Shown piece after piece: positions 36,339 to 47,181 of a stretch of 64,000 bases of DNA. Under the pieces are notes generated by a model. The model had not been told where the DNA came from, ran no database searches, and saw only the letters and a program-made list of their open reading frames with translations. The DNA is taken from contig CALSQH010000003.1 of assembly GCA_943788445.1 (NCBI GenBank), positions 372,001-436,000 of the forward strand, in the 5' to 3' direction. Origin of the DNA: an uncultured Pseudomonadales bacterium (lineage in GTDB: Bacteria > Pseudomonadota > Gammaproteobacteria > Pseudomonadales > Porticoccaceae). Position 1 is the stretch's first letter, and each line of letters begins with the position of its first letter. The position numbers were made by a program, and so were the translations under genes.

Positions 36339-37178
36339 TTAAGCCTGAACAGCGCCTGCTATCTCTTTTCGATTGCCTTCTAAAGTGTTTTGCCATTTTC
36401 CAACCACTGCTCTAACAAGTGCGCCGTCTTTCCATGCTACGGCCAACCCGTTGGGATAACGCAGATCTATGGTTTTAATGTGTTTCAATTGCTGGCTAAG
36501 GCCTGCAGCCCAAACCGTCGTAAAGCGTCTAATTTTTTCACGGACTTGATCGCGCCCAATAACCAAACGTAAACCGCCTGCGGTATCAATAAACCAGACA
36601 CCTAAATCATCGCGTTTAAGCTGCGCAATTTTCAGTCCCGTAGGGATCAATAATTCAGCCATCAGCTGATAGTTCTCCATCATCTCTCGCGAGGTACCAA
36701 AATCAGCGCGCAGTAAAGGCAGCGCACTCAACTGACTGTTGTTTTCAATCAATAACTCTTCGCCCAGTCTGTTGAGAAAACCCTTTTCTCCCCAGCGTGC
36801 AATCGGTACCTCTTCAATCACTTCAACTTTTAGCATCGATGGCCACTCTCGACGGACGCTAACTTCATCGACCCAAGGGTGTTCGCGCAGAACATCACTA
36901 AGATGGCTTAAATCAGTACTTAAGAATCCGCCATCTATTTCCTTGGCCACTAACTCAGAGAGCTCTGCGGTTTCCAAGAAAGTAAAATTGCCACCAATCA
37001 TCACATTGGTTAGAGGCTTATCAATCTGCTTATAGAGCAGCCCTACGCCGTAAATCACCCCAATCAGCACGGCAGCTAAAACCACTGTGGTCAAACTGCT
37101 GAAAATACTGATGCTGCCCTCTTCGTAAGTCGGCACAGTTTCCTTGCGGTTTGCTCCTCGGCGATTCTGAGTAGCCAT
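36339..37178 (-). CDS. ftsQ: Cell division protein FtsQ
   Basis: A 279-residue bitopic membrane protein linking early and late divisome proteins. A basic cytoplasmic N-terminus is followed by one helix at about 28-50, then the POTRA domain starting near LTNVMIGGNFTF (about 57) with LSDVLREHPWVDEVSVRREWP near 92 (family block, quoted in part). The FtsQ beta domain fills about 125-250 and has VIGRDQVREK and IDLRYPNGLAV. Its ATG at 37178 overlaps the ddl stop by one base (TAATG). Confidence 0.96.
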   Translation of the reverse strand: MATQNRRGANRKETVPTYEEGSISIFSSLTTVVLAAVLIGVIYGVGLLYKQIDKPLTNVMIGGNFTFLETAELSELVAKEIDGGFLSTDLSHLSDVLREHPWVDEVSVRREWPSMLKVEVIEEVPIARWGEKGFLNRLGEELLIENNSQLSALPLLRADFGTSREMMENYQLMAELLIPTGLKIAQLKRDDLGVWFIDTAGGLRLVIGRDQVREKIRRFTTVWAAGLSQQLKHIKTIDLRYPNGLAVAWKDGALVRAVVGKWQNTLEGNRKEIAGAVQA

Positions 37179-38110
37179 TACAGAGACACCTCGAGTACTT
37201 TCGCTACCAACTGTTCAAAGCTCAATCCGCCAGCCTTAGCCGCCATTGGCACCAGACTGTGGCTGGTCATACCAGGCACTGTGTTGACCTCGAGCAGTTG
37301 ATAGTTACCCTGAGCATCGACCATCACGTCAACTCGGCCCCAGCCGCGACAACCCACTGAGTTGAACGCCTTTAGACAGAGCTCTTGTAACTCGCGCTCG
37401 CGTTGCTCTGACAGTTCGCTGGGACATAAATACTGGGTCTGATCTGAAAAGTATTTGGCTTCATAATCATAAAATTCAGCGTTCGATTCGATGCGTATCG
37501 ACGGCAATACCTGTCCATCCAAAATAGCCACGGTATATTCAGGGCCGGGCAGTAGCGGTTCGGCAATGACTGCTATTTTCTCGCTACCTTCTGTTCCCGC
37601 TGCATCTCGCCACGCTTTTTCCAATTGCTCGGCGGTCTCAGCGCGGCTCATACCAATACTGGAACCCTCGCAGGCTGGCTTAACCATGACAGAACCACCC
37701 AAATCGGCCAGCGTTGCGGCCCAATCTGAATCAAGTTGTAACAGTGCAAAATCCGTAGTTGGCAGACCAATACCCTGCCACATCTGCTTGCAGCGCATTT
37801 TATCCATCGCCAGTGCAGAGGCCAGCACACCACTCCCGGTGTAAGGCAGATTGAGATATTCCAGCGCACCCTGAAGTGTTCCATCTTCCCCGCCAACGCC
37901 ATGCAGTGCGATAAACACTCGGTCTAATTGGTAACCAGGCAACGCTTGTAGAAGATTTTCTCTAGCATCTATAGCGACAACATCAACACCCAGATTAAGC
38001 AGTGCCTGGTGAATAGCGGCACCACTCATCAGAGAGACTTCACGCTCGGAGGATGTTCCGCCATAAAGCAGCCCTACACGTCCAAACTTCTCAATCATAT
38101 TTTTATTCAT
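37178..38110 (-). CDS. ddl: D-alanine--D-alanine ligase
   Basis: A 310-residue ATP-grasp enzyme making the D-Ala-D-Ala dipeptide of the stem peptide. [15 protein letters not shown] near residue 16, [17 protein letters not shown] near 70 and the C-terminal [15 protein letters not shown] near 274 are DdlB-type motifs, with the Mg ligands Asp, Glu and Asn visible. Length matches E. coli DdlB (306). The start ATGA overlaps the murC stop by 4 bp, and the stop overlaps ftsQ by one base, so murC-ddl-ftsQ is tightly coupled. Confidence 0.97.
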   Translation of the reverse strand: MNKNMIEKFGRVGLLYGGTSSEREVSLMSGAAIHQALLNLGVDVVAIDARENLLQALPGYQLDRVFIALHGVGGEDGTLQGALEYLNLPYTGSGVLASALAMDKMRCKQMWQGIGLPTTDFALLQLDSDWAATLADLGGSVMVKPACEGSSIGMSRAETAEQLEKAWRDAAGTEGSEKIAVIAEPLLPGPEYTVAILDGQVLPSIRIESNAEFYDYEAKYFSDQTQYLCPSELSEQRERELQELCLKAFNSVGCRGWGRVDVMVDAQGNYQLLEVNTVPGMTSHSLVPMAAKAGGLSFEQLVAKVLEVSL

Positions 38111-39558
38111 AAGGCCCCCTTATCGACAGTGGATACACCTAGACCACCCTCGGCTAATAGAGCCACTAATTTGCTAACACTGCCGGCACCCTGAGTGATG
38201 ACCAGATCATTGTCTTGCACCAACTCACCCAAGAGCGCGGGCACTTCTTCAATGCTCTCAACATAAATTGGATCTACAGAGCCACGCTGGCGAATACTGC
38301 CGCACAAATTTTTACTACCAGCCCCCGCAATCGGCTCTTCACCGGCGGGGTAAACGGCTAACACAATCAATAGATCGACTTCGGCCAACACCTTGACGAA
38401 ATCTTCGTAGAGATCACGAGTGCGGGTATAGCGGTGGGGCTGGAATATCATTACCAGACGCTTGTCTGGCCAACCGGCGCGCACAGCATCGACGGTGGCT
38501 TTAATTTCGGTGGGATGATGGCCGTAATCATCCACTAACATCGCCTGCCCATCTATGGCAACCGGGTATTCACCATAAATTTCAAAGCGCCGGCCAACAC
38601 CACCAAAACTGTTTAATCCGTCAATAATTGCTTGATCGGATATTCCCTCATCACTGGCAACGGCGATCGCTGCCGCGGCATTTAGAGCATTGTGCCGTCC
38701 CGGCATATTTAGGCTGACATTTAACGCAGCCATACCCTCGGGCCGCTCGATCACAAACTGGCTGCGGTTTTTCTCAACCACCATATCCTGAATACGATAG
38801 GCCGCATCTTCGCTAAAGCCGTAGGTCAAGATTGGCCTCGCTACATCCACCAGCAATTCAAGGATAACCGGATCATCAATACACATGACCGCCAATCCAT
38901 AGAAAGGCAGATTGTGTAAAAACTCGATATAGGTTTTAGTCAGACGACTGAAGTCGAAATCATAGGTTTCCATATGATCGGCTTCGATATTGGTTACCAC
39001 AGCAACCATCGGCTGCAGATGCAGGAATGAAGCATCGCTTTCATCGGCTTCGGCCACTAGATAGCGACTGCCACCTAATTTGGCGTTAGTGCCCACACTG
39101 TTAACACGGCCGCCAACCACAAAGGTTGGGTCGCGCCCGTCCTCGGCAAAAATTGCTGTAATTAAACTGGTGGTTGTGGTTTTGCCGTGGGTGCCAGCAA
39201 CCGCGATGCCATGACGATAGCGCATCAGTTCGGCGAGCATTTCAGCGCGACGAACGACCGGTATACCAAGCTTTCTCGCCGCTGCAATCTCGGTATTTTC
39301 CACGGTCACTGCGGAGGATTTAACCACCACGTGAGCGCCTTGGATATTCTCTTCTCGGTGGCCGATAAATACTGTCGCACCGGCATCGATTAGGCGCTTA
39401 ATACTTGGGCCACGATTGATATCGGAGCCGGAGATTTCATAGCCTTGATTCAATAACACTTCGGCAATACCACACATACCACTGCCGCCAATACCGACAA
39501 AATGGATGCGGCGAATACGGCGCATTTCGGGTGGTTGGAAGTCTGTGCTATTTTTCAT
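38107..39558 (-). CDS. murC: UDP-N-acetylmuramate--L-alanine ligase MurC
   Basis: The Mur ligase that adds L-Ala to UDP-MurNAc. From ATG at 39558 it has 483 residues; the frame is open to 39600, but GGAGG lies 7-8 nt before 39558, and that start gives the normal distance to the glycine loop [17 protein letters not shown]. The ATP loop is [11 protein letters not shown] near residue 118. [10 protein letters not shown] near 180 and [10 protein letters not shown] near 350 are further Mur motifs. It overlaps the end of murG by about 11 bp and ddl by 4 bp. Confidence 0.96.
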   Translation of the reverse strand: MKNSTDFQPPEMRRIRRIHFVGIGGSGMCGIAEVLLNQGYEISGSDINRGPSIKRLIDAGATVFIGHREENIQGAHVVVKSSAVTVENTEIAAARKLGIPVVRRAEMLAELMRYRHGIAVAGTHGKTTTTSLITAIFAEDGRDPTFVVGGRVNSVGTNAKLGGSRYLVAEADESDASFLHLQPMVAVVTNIEADHMETYDFDFSRLTKTYIEFLHNLPFYGLAVMCIDDPVILELLVDVARPILTYGFSEDAAYRIQDMVVEKNRSQFVIERPEGMAALNVSLNMPGRHNALNAAAAIAVASDEGISDQAIIDGLNSFGGVGRRFEIYGEYPVAIDGQAMLVDDYGHHPTEIKATVDAVRAGWPDKRLVMIFQPHRYTRTRDLYEDFVKVLAEVDLLIVLAVYPAGEEPIAGAGSKNLCGSIRQRGSVDPIYVESIEEVPALLGELVQDNDLVITQGAGSVSKLVALLAEGGLGVSTVDKGAL

Positions 39559-40621
39559 ACGCCACCTCCATGCAAACGTTGGCGACTCGCGCGGCGGCAC
39601 CGGTTTTAGATAACTCGCGGGCGCGCATGGCCATTTCGAGAAGTCGACTGCGACTGCTACAGAGTGCGGTAATTTCTTCGGCGAGCATTTTCGCGGTAAG
39701 GTCTTTTTGCTGGATCATTAATGCCGAACCCTGTTCAACTAATAACTTACCATTGACTGTTTGATGGTCATCAATGGCATAGGGGAAAGGGATCAATACC
39801 GAACCCAATCCGGTACAGGTGAGCTCAGCTACTGTCAGTGCACCGGCGCGACAAACAGCGAAATCAGCCCAATCATAAGCCTCTTCCATCTTTTCAATAA
39901 AGGGCACAATCTCTGCCTCAATACCAGCCGCCTTATACAGCGCACGGGTCTGCTCACAGTGCAACTTGCCAGTCTGATGAATAATCTGCGGGCGTATTGC
40001 TGGATCAATCAGCGCCAATGCCTGCGGCATGATTTTATTAATCGCCAATGCACCGCGACTGCCACCCAGAATGAGCAGACTGGTAGTACCGACTCTATTG
40101 GCAAAGCGTTCTTCAGGGGGCGGCATATTGGCGATAGTCGGTCGCACTGGATTTCCACACCATTCACCGCGCTTTAATGCACCGGGGAAACCCTGCATCA
40201 CACGGCGCGCAATGCGCGCAACAATTCGATTGGTAGTGCCAGCCACAGAGTTTTGCTCGTGAATAACAATTGGGATTCCTTTAAGTCGAGCTGCGACAGC
40301 ACCAGGGCCGGAGGCAAAGCCACCCATACCCAAGACCACTTGAGGCTGATATTCACCCAGCACAGACAGTGACTGACGAATTGATCGCCACAGCAGTAAC
40401 GGCGCTTTTAATAGCGCGACTAATCCGCGTCCGCGAATACCTTCGATATCTAAGTAATTAAGTTTTATACCGTTGGATGGCACCAACTCTGCTTCGATAC
40501 CGGCTCTGGTTCCCAACCACGAGACGTCGACATTTGCTGCGCGTAACTCTTCAGCCACAGCCAAGGCAGGGAATACATGGCCTCCGGTGCCACCGGCCAT
40601 AATCATCACTTTACATTGCAT
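39548..40621 (-). CDS. murG: Lipid II synthase MurG (undecaprenyl-PP-MurNAc-pentapeptide GlcNAc transferase)
   Basis: A GT28 glycosyltransferase that adds GlcNAc to lipid I on the cytoplasmic face of the membrane. From the ATG at 40621, one base after the ftsW stop, it has 357 residues (E. coli MurG 355). The upstream 60 bp of open frame lie within ftsW and are not needed. The glycine loop [14 protein letters not shown] near residue 6, the second loop [14 protein letters not shown] near 186 and [11 protein letters not shown] near 258 (UDP-GlcNAc site) are intact. Confidence 0.97.
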   Translation of the reverse strand: MQCKVMIMAGGTGGHVFPALAVAEELRAANVDVSWLGTRAGIEAELVPSNGIKLNYLDIEGIRGRGLVALLKAPLLLWRSIRQSLSVLGEYQPQVVLGMGGFASGPGAVAARLKGIPIVIHEQNSVAGTTNRIVARIARRVMQGFPGALKRGEWCGNPVRPTIANMPPPEERFANRVGTTSLLILGGSRGALAINKIMPQALALIDPAIRPQIIHQTGKLHCEQTRALYKAAGIEAEIVPFIEKMEEAYDWADFAVCRAGALTVAELTCTGLGSVLIPFPYAIDDHQTVNGKLLVEQGSALMIQQKDLTAKMLAEEITALCSSRSRLLEMAMRARELSKTGAAARVANVCMEVAYEK

Positions 40622-40622
40622 C

Positions 40623-41801
40623 TCAGCTACCACGACTGACCCTCCTGATAACCTGAGTATCCGCATGCATCTCGTGACCAATGCGCAACATCATCCCAAC
40701 CATGCCGCAGGTCACCATTAGACTGCTGCCGCCATAGCTCACAAAGGGTAGGGTTAAACCTTTGGTGGGTAATAGCCCTGCATTAACGCCGAGGTTGATA
40801 AAGGTTTGACCGCTGATCAAGAGACCAAAACCAATCAGTAAAAATGCGCCATACCAATATTCTTGAGCCACGGCTTTCTTAGCGAGCTGGAAAATCCTTA
40901 TGACTAAAATACTGTATAAACTGAGCAGGCCGATTACGCCGACAAAGCCAAATTCTTCAGCAAAGATCGCGAAGACAAAATCCGTATGCGCTTCCGGTAA
41001 ATAGAGCATCTTTTGCACCGACTGCCCAAGCCCAACCCCAAACCACTCGCCGCGACCAAAGGCGATCAATGACTGGGTCAGCTGGTAACCGGAGTTAAAT
41101 GGATCAGACCAAGGATCGATGAATGTGCTCAGTCGAGCTACTCGATAGGGAGCCGCTTCGGCAACAAAATAAACCAATGCTACAGCTGCTAGCATTAGCA
41201 AGAAGTAGTGCCAGAACTTGGTTCCGGTTAAAAACAACATCACCATAAATGTCGCGGCCAGAACCACGGTTGAACCAAAATCAGGCTCCATTAACAGCAA
41301 TATTAGCGGCACCGCCAATACACCCAGAGGCTTCGCCCAATCTCGCCAATCGTCGCCAAAGTTTTCACGGCGCTTATCAAAATAGCTGGCTAAGAAAACT
41401 ACTGTGGCGACTTTTGCCAGCTCAGATACCTGCAGGGTCATTCCACCCAAGGATAACCAGCGACGACTGCCATTAACTTCACGGCCAATACCCGGAACCA
41501 GCACGACAATCAGCAGCAGGATCGCCAGTAACATCCAAAGACGACTGTAATCAGACCATATTGTTGGAGGCATCAAAAAGGCAACTGCCATGGCCCCACC
41601 GGCCACGACCAGATAGATCAGGTGGCGCTTAACAAAGAAAAATTCATTATTGTAATTGTGTTCGGCATAACTAAAGGATGCCGAGGCAACCATAATCAGA
41701 CCTATAGATAATAGCGCTAGTACCGAAATCAATAAGGGCAGATCTATATGCCATACGGGTCGCGTGATTGCCGAGTAATTAAAGGGCATGGTTATATTCA
41801 T
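40623..41801 (-). CDS. ftsW: Septal peptidoglycan glycosyltransferase FtsW (SEDS)
   Basis: A 392-residue SEDS protein with about ten transmembrane helices. GREVNGSRRWLSLGG near residue 107, LPEAHTDFVFAIFAEEFGFVG near 272 (family block containing the conserved His-Thr-Asp) and GLTLPFVSYGGSSLM near 347 are the SEDS hallmarks. The catalytic Asp candidate lies in the HTDF block. FtsW polymerises lipid II with FtsI at the septum. The start ATGA overlaps the murD stop by 4 bp. Confidence 0.97.
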   Translation of the reverse strand: MNITMPFNYSAITRPVWHIDLPLLISVLALLSIGLIMVASASFSYAEHNYNNEFFFVKRHLIYLVVAGGAMAVAFLMPPTIWSDYSRLWMLLAILLLIVVLVPGIGREVNGSRRWLSLGGMTLQVSELAKVATVVFLASYFDKRRENFGDDWRDWAKPLGVLAVPLILLLMEPDFGSTVVLAATFMVMLFLTGTKFWHYFLLMLAAVALVYFVAEAAPYRVARLSTFIDPWSDPFNSGYQLTQSLIAFGRGEWFGVGLGQSVQKMLYLPEAHTDFVFAIFAEEFGFVGVIGLLSLYSILVIRIFQLAKKAVAQEYWYGAFLLIGFGLLISGQTFINLGVNAGLLPTKGLTLPFVSYGGSSLMVTCGMVGMMLRIGHEMHADTQVIRRVSRGS

Positions 41802-43165
41802 GCGACCACCGCCATTACTGCGCGCTGAAAACAGCGCCCACGCTCTTCGAAACCGGCGAACATATCAAAGCTGGCACAGGCCGGTGACAACAGGACAATA
41901 TCCCCTGATTCAGCACTGGCATGGGCCCTTGAAACGGCATTTTCCAGCGAATCAAACTGCTCTATATCAATAGTACTTTCCAGCGCAGCGGCAATCTTCG
42001 AAGCATCTTCCCCAAACACAGCTGCGAGTTTTACGAACTGCTTCAGCGGCTTTTTCAACGGGGTGAAATCTTGCTCTTTGCCCTGCCCTCCGGCAATTAA
42101 AATCAGATTAGCTCTGGTGCTATCACCAAAGCCATTGAGTGCCGCAATAGTGGCGCCGACATTGGTGCCCTTGGAGTCATCGATATACATCACGTTATCA
42201 ATGGTGGCGACATGCTCGCAGCGGTGTGGCAATCCCTTGTAGGTTTTCAAGGTTGCTAACATCGCCGACATATCGAGGCCAGCGGACTCTCCTAGAGCTA
42301 GCGCCGCCAGAGCATTGGATAAATTATGCATTCCTTTAATCGCCACATCAGAAACCAACATAAGAGGCTGTAAACCAAAGGCCAACCACTGATTTCCGCC
42401 ATCTTCAATCAGACCAAAGTTACCCAGATCCGGTCTATTTAAACCAAAGCTGCACTGCTTAACACTGGTCGACAACAGTGGGTTGGTCAGCGGATCCTGA
42501 CGGTTATTGATAACCCTGCTAGCACCGAGGAAAATTCGGTGTTTGGCGGCGTGATACTGCTGCAGACCGGCATAGCGATCCATATGGTCTGGACTTATAT
42601 TGAGCAATCCGGCAATAGCACCGCGGATATCGGTGACTAATTCAAGCTGAAAGCTCGACAATTCGATCACATAGAGTTGATGACGGTTATCGAGCAGATC
42701 TAGCATCGGCGTACCAAGATTACCGCCAACGCCAACACTCAAACCACTGGCCTCGGCCATCTCACCAAGCAATGTAGTGACTGTGCTTTTACCATTGGAT
42801 CCGGTTATCAGAATCACTGGTGCTGTCGCATGCTCAAGAAACAACTCAATATCACCGATCAACTTAACACCGCGTTCGCGCGCGGCGATCAGTGCTGGTT
42901 CTTTTAGCGAAACCCCTGGGCTGACCAAAACACGGTCAAAACCTAACAGCAGGTCTTCAGAAAATGACCCCAACATCAATGGGACCTCAGGGTATTGAGC
43001 ACGCACTTCTGCAAGACCTGGCGGTTCTGCACGGCTGTCTGCAAACACAAAAGACTTTCCGATTGACGACAAAAATCGCGCCGCAGACAGACCCGTGGCA
43101 CCCATGCCAACGATAGCTGTATTGCGGTTTGTTGCGATTAAATCTGTCATCATTGTGTTAAACAT
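41798..43165 (-). CDS. murD: UDP-N-acetylmuramoyl-L-alanine--D-glutamate ligase MurD
   Basis: A 455-residue Mur ligase adding D-Glu. The N-terminal Rossmann motif IVGMGATGLSAARFL lies near residue 18 and the ATP loop ITGSNGKSTVTTLLGE near 115. NISPDHMDRY near 187 and DDSKGTNVGAT near 325 complete the active site. The start is ATG at 43165, or one of two ATGs 4-5 codons in. The 45-bp gap after mraY contains a short tandem repeat. It overlaps ftsW by 4 bp. Confidence 0.97.
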   Translation of the reverse strand: MFNTMMTDLIATNRNTAIVGMGATGLSAARFLSSIGKSFVFADSRAEPPGLAEVRAQYPEVPLMLGSFSEDLLLGFDRVLVSPGVSLKEPALIAARERGVKLIGDIELFLEHATAPVILITGSNGKSTVTTLLGEMAEASGLSVGVGGNLGTPMLDLLDNRHQLYVIELSSFQLELVTDIRGAIAGLLNISPDHMDRYAGLQQYHAAKHRIFLGASRVINNRQDPLTNPLLSTSVKQCSFGLNRPDLGNFGLIEDGGNQWLAFGLQPLMLVSDVAIKGMHNLSNALAALALGESAGLDMSAMLATLKTYKGLPHRCEHVATIDNVMYIDDSKGTNVGATIAALNGFGDSTRANLILIAGGQGKEQDFTPLKKPLKQFVKLAAVFGEDASKIAAALESTIDIEQFDSLENAVSRAHASAESGDIVLLSPACASFDMFAGFEERGRCFQRAVMAVVA

Positions 43166-43190
43166 CTCTGTTTGTCTAAGTTCTGTGTTT

Positions 43191-43220
43191 AAGCTTTTTA
43201 TCTAAGCTTTTTATCTAAGT
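43191..43220 (-). repeat. Tandem 13-bp repeat at the mraY end and mraY-murD spacer
   Basis: AAGCTTTTTATCT occurs about two and a half times in tandem on the plus strand. The last copy contains the mraY stop codon; a shorter relic (GTCTAAGTT) lies further toward murD. It may have lengthened the spacer, since most other gene joints in this cluster overlap. Confidence 0.65.
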
Positions 43221-44293
43221 TTTAACGTTGCCAATCCAATCAGGACTAATACGACGGTAATAATCCAAAACCTCACGATCACTCGCGGCTCAGGCCAACC
43301 TTTTAATTCATAGTGGTGATGCAGTGGCGCCATTCGGAAAATACGCTTACCGGTAAGCTTGAATGAAGCCACCTGTAAAATTACTGAAACCGTTTCTATA
43401 ACAAACACGCCACCCATTACCGCTAATACGATTTCCTGGCGGATGATCACAGCAATCACACCCAACGCAGCGCCCAACGCCAGAGAGCCCACATCGCCCA
43501 TAAAGACCATCGCGGGGTAGGTGTTAAACCAGAGGAAGCCGAGTCCGGCACCACAGAGCGCAGCAGTAAAAATAAACAGTTCGCCAGCACCGCTGATATA
43601 GGGAATATGCAGATAAGTGGCAAACTGATAATTACCCGTCAGATACGCCATCAAACCCAACGCACCAGCCACCAAAACTGTTGGCAAAATCGCCAGACCA
43701 TCGAGGCCATCGGTAAGGTTTACCGCATTGCTCGTGCCGACAATGACGAAATAAGTAAAGAGGATATAAAACGGTCCCAGATTGAGGGCAACATTTTTAA
43801 AGAACGGAACGATCAACTCGAGTTCTGCAGGTGAAGCTGCATTGGCAAACAAGAACAGAGCTGCCGCCAGACCACAGAGAGACTGCCAAAAATACTTCCA
43901 GCGCGCCGGAAGACCGCGTGGATTTTTATGCACTACTTTGCGGTAATCATCCACCCAACCAATCAAACCAAAACTAAAGGTTACGCCAAGCACTACCCAG
44001 ACATGGGTGTTTTCAAGATTGGCCCAGAGCAGTGTGCTGATAAATATTGCCACCAATATAAGCGCACCACCCATGGTGGGTGTGCCCGCTTTGCTGAGAT
44101 GACTCTGAGGTCCGTCACTGCGAATTGCTTGCCCCATCTGCAAATCATTGAGTAGACGAATAACCCGCGGCCCGAGAACCCAACAGATACTTAGCGCAGT
44201 AATCACGGCAAAAATACCGCGCAACGTAAGGTATTTAACCACCGAAAAGGGGCTATAAAATTGAGTTAAATAATCAGCAAGCCATAACAACAT
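43211..44293 (-). CDS. mraY: Phospho-N-acetylmuramoyl-pentapeptide transferase MraY
   Basis: A 360-residue membrane enzyme with ten helices that forms lipid I from UDP-MurNAc-pentapeptide and undecaprenyl phosphate; E. coli MraY also has 360. The Asp-rich motifs DDYRKVV near residue 115 and [13 protein letters not shown] near 190, with [12 protein letters not shown] near 265 and [15 protein letters not shown] near 322, contain the Mg-binding Asp residues and the conserved His triad. The ATG at 44293 overlaps the murF stop by one base (TAATG). Confidence 0.98.
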   Translation of the reverse strand: MLLWLADYLTQFYSPFSVVKYLTLRGIFAVITALSICWVLGPRVIRLLNDLQMGQAIRSDGPQSHLSKAGTPTMGGALILVAIFISTLLWANLENTHVWVVLGVTFSFGLIGWVDDYRKVVHKNPRGLPARWKYFWQSLCGLAAALFLFANAASPAELELIVPFFKNVALNLGPFYILFTYFVIVGTSNAVNLTDGLDGLAILPTVLVAGALGLMAYLTGNYQFATYLHIPYISGAGELFIFTAALCGAGLGFLWFNTYPAMVFMGDVGSLALGAALGVIAVIIRQEIVLAVMGGVFVIETVSVILQVASFKLTGKRIFRMAPLHHHYELKGWPEPRVIVRFWIITVVLVLIGLATLKLR

Positions 44294-45663
44294 TAGGATT
44301 TCTCCGCCAGTAACATATCCACCACCAAGTCCATTTGCGAACTGCGCGAACCCTTAACCAATATAGTTAGGTCGCTGCGCTTATTTTTTCCAAGAGAAGC
44401 ATTTTCAAGAAGCGCCTCTTTTAATAAATTTAAATCTGTAAAATGCTGGCCGTTAAATGCCGCACTGGCGAGGGCGCTTAAACTGCCCAGCGTATAAAGC
44501 CCATCAATGCCTGCATCCAATGCGTATTGGCCAATCTGCTGATGGAGATTTTCCGCATCAGCACCCAATTCAGCCATATCACCGAGCACCAAAATTCTAC
44601 GACCAGTACTGCTCGCCAATACGTCGATAGCGGCACGTGCGGAGGAAGGACTCGCGTTGTAACTATCATCAATGACCACCCCACCTTGGGGCAAAGCTTT
44701 AACCTCGAGGCGACGGGCCGGAGATACAGCGGATTCTAAGCCGCTAACAATCTGTTCAAGACTGGCGCCTGCGGCAACCGCGCAAGCTGCTGCGGCCAGC
44801 GCATTACTAACCGAGTGACGACCGGGAATAGCCAGAATGACGGGCTCAGCTCCCATGGCTGTCTGTAAAGTAAATCGACAACAACCACTTTCTAAAACCT
44901 GTATATTTGCGGCGCTAATATCTGCCGCTAAGTCCACTGCGGAAAACGTCACGCAGTCTCTATCACCAATTAGATCGCGCCACTGGTCAGCCCAGGATTG
45001 ATCGATATTTAAAACCGCAATTCCCGACTCGCCCAATGCGCTATAAATTTCACCCTTGGCGGCCGCAACACCTTCAATACTGCCGAAGCCCTCTATATGA
45101 GCCATCTGAACATTGTTGATCAGGGTTATATGCGGCTGGGCAATGGAACACAGATAGCCAATCTCACCCCCGGCGCTGGCACCCATCTCAATCACAGCAA
45201 AATCAGCGTCACTGTCCATCGACAACAGGGTTAGCGGTACACCAATATGGTTATTGAAATTCCCCTTAGTGGAATGCACAGTCCCAAGCCGCCCCAGGAT
45301 CGAGGCAATTAAATCTTTAACCGAGGTTTTACCGGTACTGCCAGTGACGGCAACTACTGTACCAGTGAAATTCTCACGCTGGAGTTGGGCCAATTGACCC
45401 AGAGCAACAGTGGTGTCCTCGACAACCCACTGCGGCAGCTGCAGTTGCTTATCCGCCTCTGAAACTACCAACCCACAGGCTTTGTCAGCGACTTGATGGA
45501 GAAATTTGTGCGCATCTAGGCGCTCACCCACCACCGCGACAAATAGATCGCCGTGCGCAGTGTTGCGGCTATCAATGGAGACCCTGTCAAACTCGCAGCT
45601 TGGATTTAAAAGGGTGCCACCAAATCGAACTGCGGCATCGGTTAGGCTTAATCGGACGATCAT
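44293..45663 (-). CDS. murF: UDP-N-acetylmuramoyl-tripeptide--D-alanyl-D-alanine ligase MurF
   Basis: A 456-residue Mur ligase that adds the D-Ala-D-Ala made by Ddl to the tripeptide. The N-terminal domain has [22 protein letters not shown] near residue 31 (quoted in part), the ATP loop [16 protein letters not shown] near 106 and [13 protein letters not shown] near 328. These are standard MurF features, and the length fits (E. coli 452). The start overlaps the murE stop by 4 bp (ATGA), so MurF translation would normally depend on ribosomes reaching the murE end, which matters given the murE frameshifts. Confidence 0.97.
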   Translation of the reverse strand: MIVRLSLTDAAVRFGGTLLNPSCEFDRVSIDSRNTAHGDLFVAVVGERLDAHKFLHQVADKACGLVVSEADKQLQLPQWVVEDTTVALGQLAQLQRENFTGTVVAVTGSTGKTSVKDLIASILGRLGTVHSTKGNFNNHIGVPLTLLSMDSDADFAVIEMGASAGGEIGYLCSIAQPHITLINNVQMAHIEGFGSIEGVAAAKGEIYSALGESGIAVLNIDQSWADQWRDLIGDRDCVTFSAVDLAADISAANIQVLESGCCRFTLQTAMGAEPVILAIPGRHSVSNALAAAACAVAAGASLEQIVSGLESAVSPARRLEVKALPQGGVVIDDSYNASPSSARAAIDVLASSTGRRILVLGDMAELGADAENLHQQIGQYALDAGIDGLYTLGSLSALASAAFNGQHFTDLNLLKEALLENASLGKNKRSDLTILVKGSRSSQMDLVVDMLLAEKS

Positions 45664-47181
45664 TGATCACCCCCACTGCGATGACGCAGTGCTAGCCGAG
45701 CTTCAGCTTGATCACTAAACGGCAGTCGTTCGGCACCGAGAATTTGATAATCCTCGTGGCCTTTGCCGGCAATCAACACCACATCATCGGGCTGAGCATC
45801 TCTAATTGCAGTGCGAATCGCGTCCCTACGATCCACAACCGCAAATACATCACGACTGATGCCCAGAAGAACCTGGTCAATAATTTTTTCGGGTGACTCG
45901 TTGCGAGGGTTATCGCTGGTCACCACAATAGTATCTGCACGGTGATCGACAACCTTGCCCATTTCGGCACGCTTGCCGGTATCGCGATCACCACCGCAGC
46001 CAAACACAACCCAAAGCTTGCCTTTACAGTGAATACGCAATGCCTGTAAGGCTTTTTCCAGCGCGTCTGGGGTATGAGCATAATCAACCACGACCGTTGG
46101 CCTGGCATTGGCATCAATCACTTCCATGCGCCCAGCAACCGCTTTTAATTGAGCCACTGCTTGAAGAATTTTATCTAGCGCGAATCCCTGCACCCCCGCT
46201 GCGCCAATAACGGTCAACAGATTGGATAGATTAAATTTGCCCAGCAGTGAGAGACCAAACGACCTCTGCCCCAAGGAGTGAAAATCTCGGCATCTATACC
46301 TGAAGCGCCAATTGATATTCCTTCACAGTGGATGTCCGCACTGTGATTTTCAACGCTATAACTTATGCCATTGATTAGCGGATCTAGATTGGCCAGTATC
46401 AGACGACCCACATTGTCATCCAAATTGATCACTGCATTTTTCAAACCCGTCATGGCGAATAATCGCGATTTGGCCGCGGCATAGCTGTTCAAGTCGCCGT
46501 GATAGTCCAGATGCTCACGGGTTAAATTAGTAAATACTGCGGTATCTATTCGCAGCCCGGCTACTCGACGCTGAACAAGACTATGGGAAGAGACTTCCAT
46601 AGCAACTCTCTTTGCTCCCACATCATTGAACTCGGCAAGTATGCGCTGGACAGATACGGCATCTGGCGTTGTTAGCCGCCTGTATCTGTTATGCTGCCGA
46701 ATGCTACTTTGACCACTTGTCCGTAACCACTTAGCCCGTAACCAAGAGTCCCAACAAAACCAGCAGGCTCGCCAAGCAACTCAAACAACTGTGCCAATAA
46801 CTGCGAGCAAGTCGTCTTACCATTGGTTCCAGTAATAGCTGTGACCGCCATCTGCTGTGATGGCTGACCATAAAACACCCCGGCAATATCAGAGACATAT
46901 TCGCTCAACTCTGGCATAACAATAACGGGCACACCACAATCCGAATCAGCTCCGTTCTGCTCCAGCAAAATCGCCACAGCGCCTCGGCCTACAGCCTCGG
47001 CAATATGCTGTGCTCCATCAGTCTGAGTGCCTTTTACCGCGATAAACAGATCGCCGGGCACAACCAATCGGCTATCTATGGCTACACCGCCAATCTCGAT
47101 AGACGGGCAGTTACTGACATCAATAAAGTCTTTGAGAAGATCGACTAGTGTGGGCGCGGACGAATGCGATAGGCTCATCAT
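45660..47181 (-). pseudogene. murE: UDP-MurNAc-L-alanyl-D-glutamate ligase MurE, broken by two frameshifts
   Basis: Three fragments in three frames together make one full MurE of about 505 residues. Fragment 1 (47181-46672) has the ATP loop ITGTNGKTTCSQLL and runs to TAA straight after GSITDTGG. Fragment 2, from about 46676, continues LTTPDAVSVQRILAEFNDV, then AMEVSSHSL and REHLDYHGD. Fragment 3, from about 46251, starts at LLGKFNLSNLL and holds DYAHTPDALEKAL, SDNPRNE (the diaminopimelate-selecting motif has Asn-Pro-Arg) and GKGHEDYQI. Each junction equals one missing base. Neither site is a slippery heptamer. Since MurE is essential and its neighbours are intact, sequencing or assembly error is the likelier cause; true inactivation would need a second murE. 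Confidence 0.9.

Noticed and set aside
46214..46680. Programmed ribosomal frameshifting in murE
   Set aside because: Two shifts would be needed, and neither site has a slippery heptamer or an obvious stimulatory hairpin.
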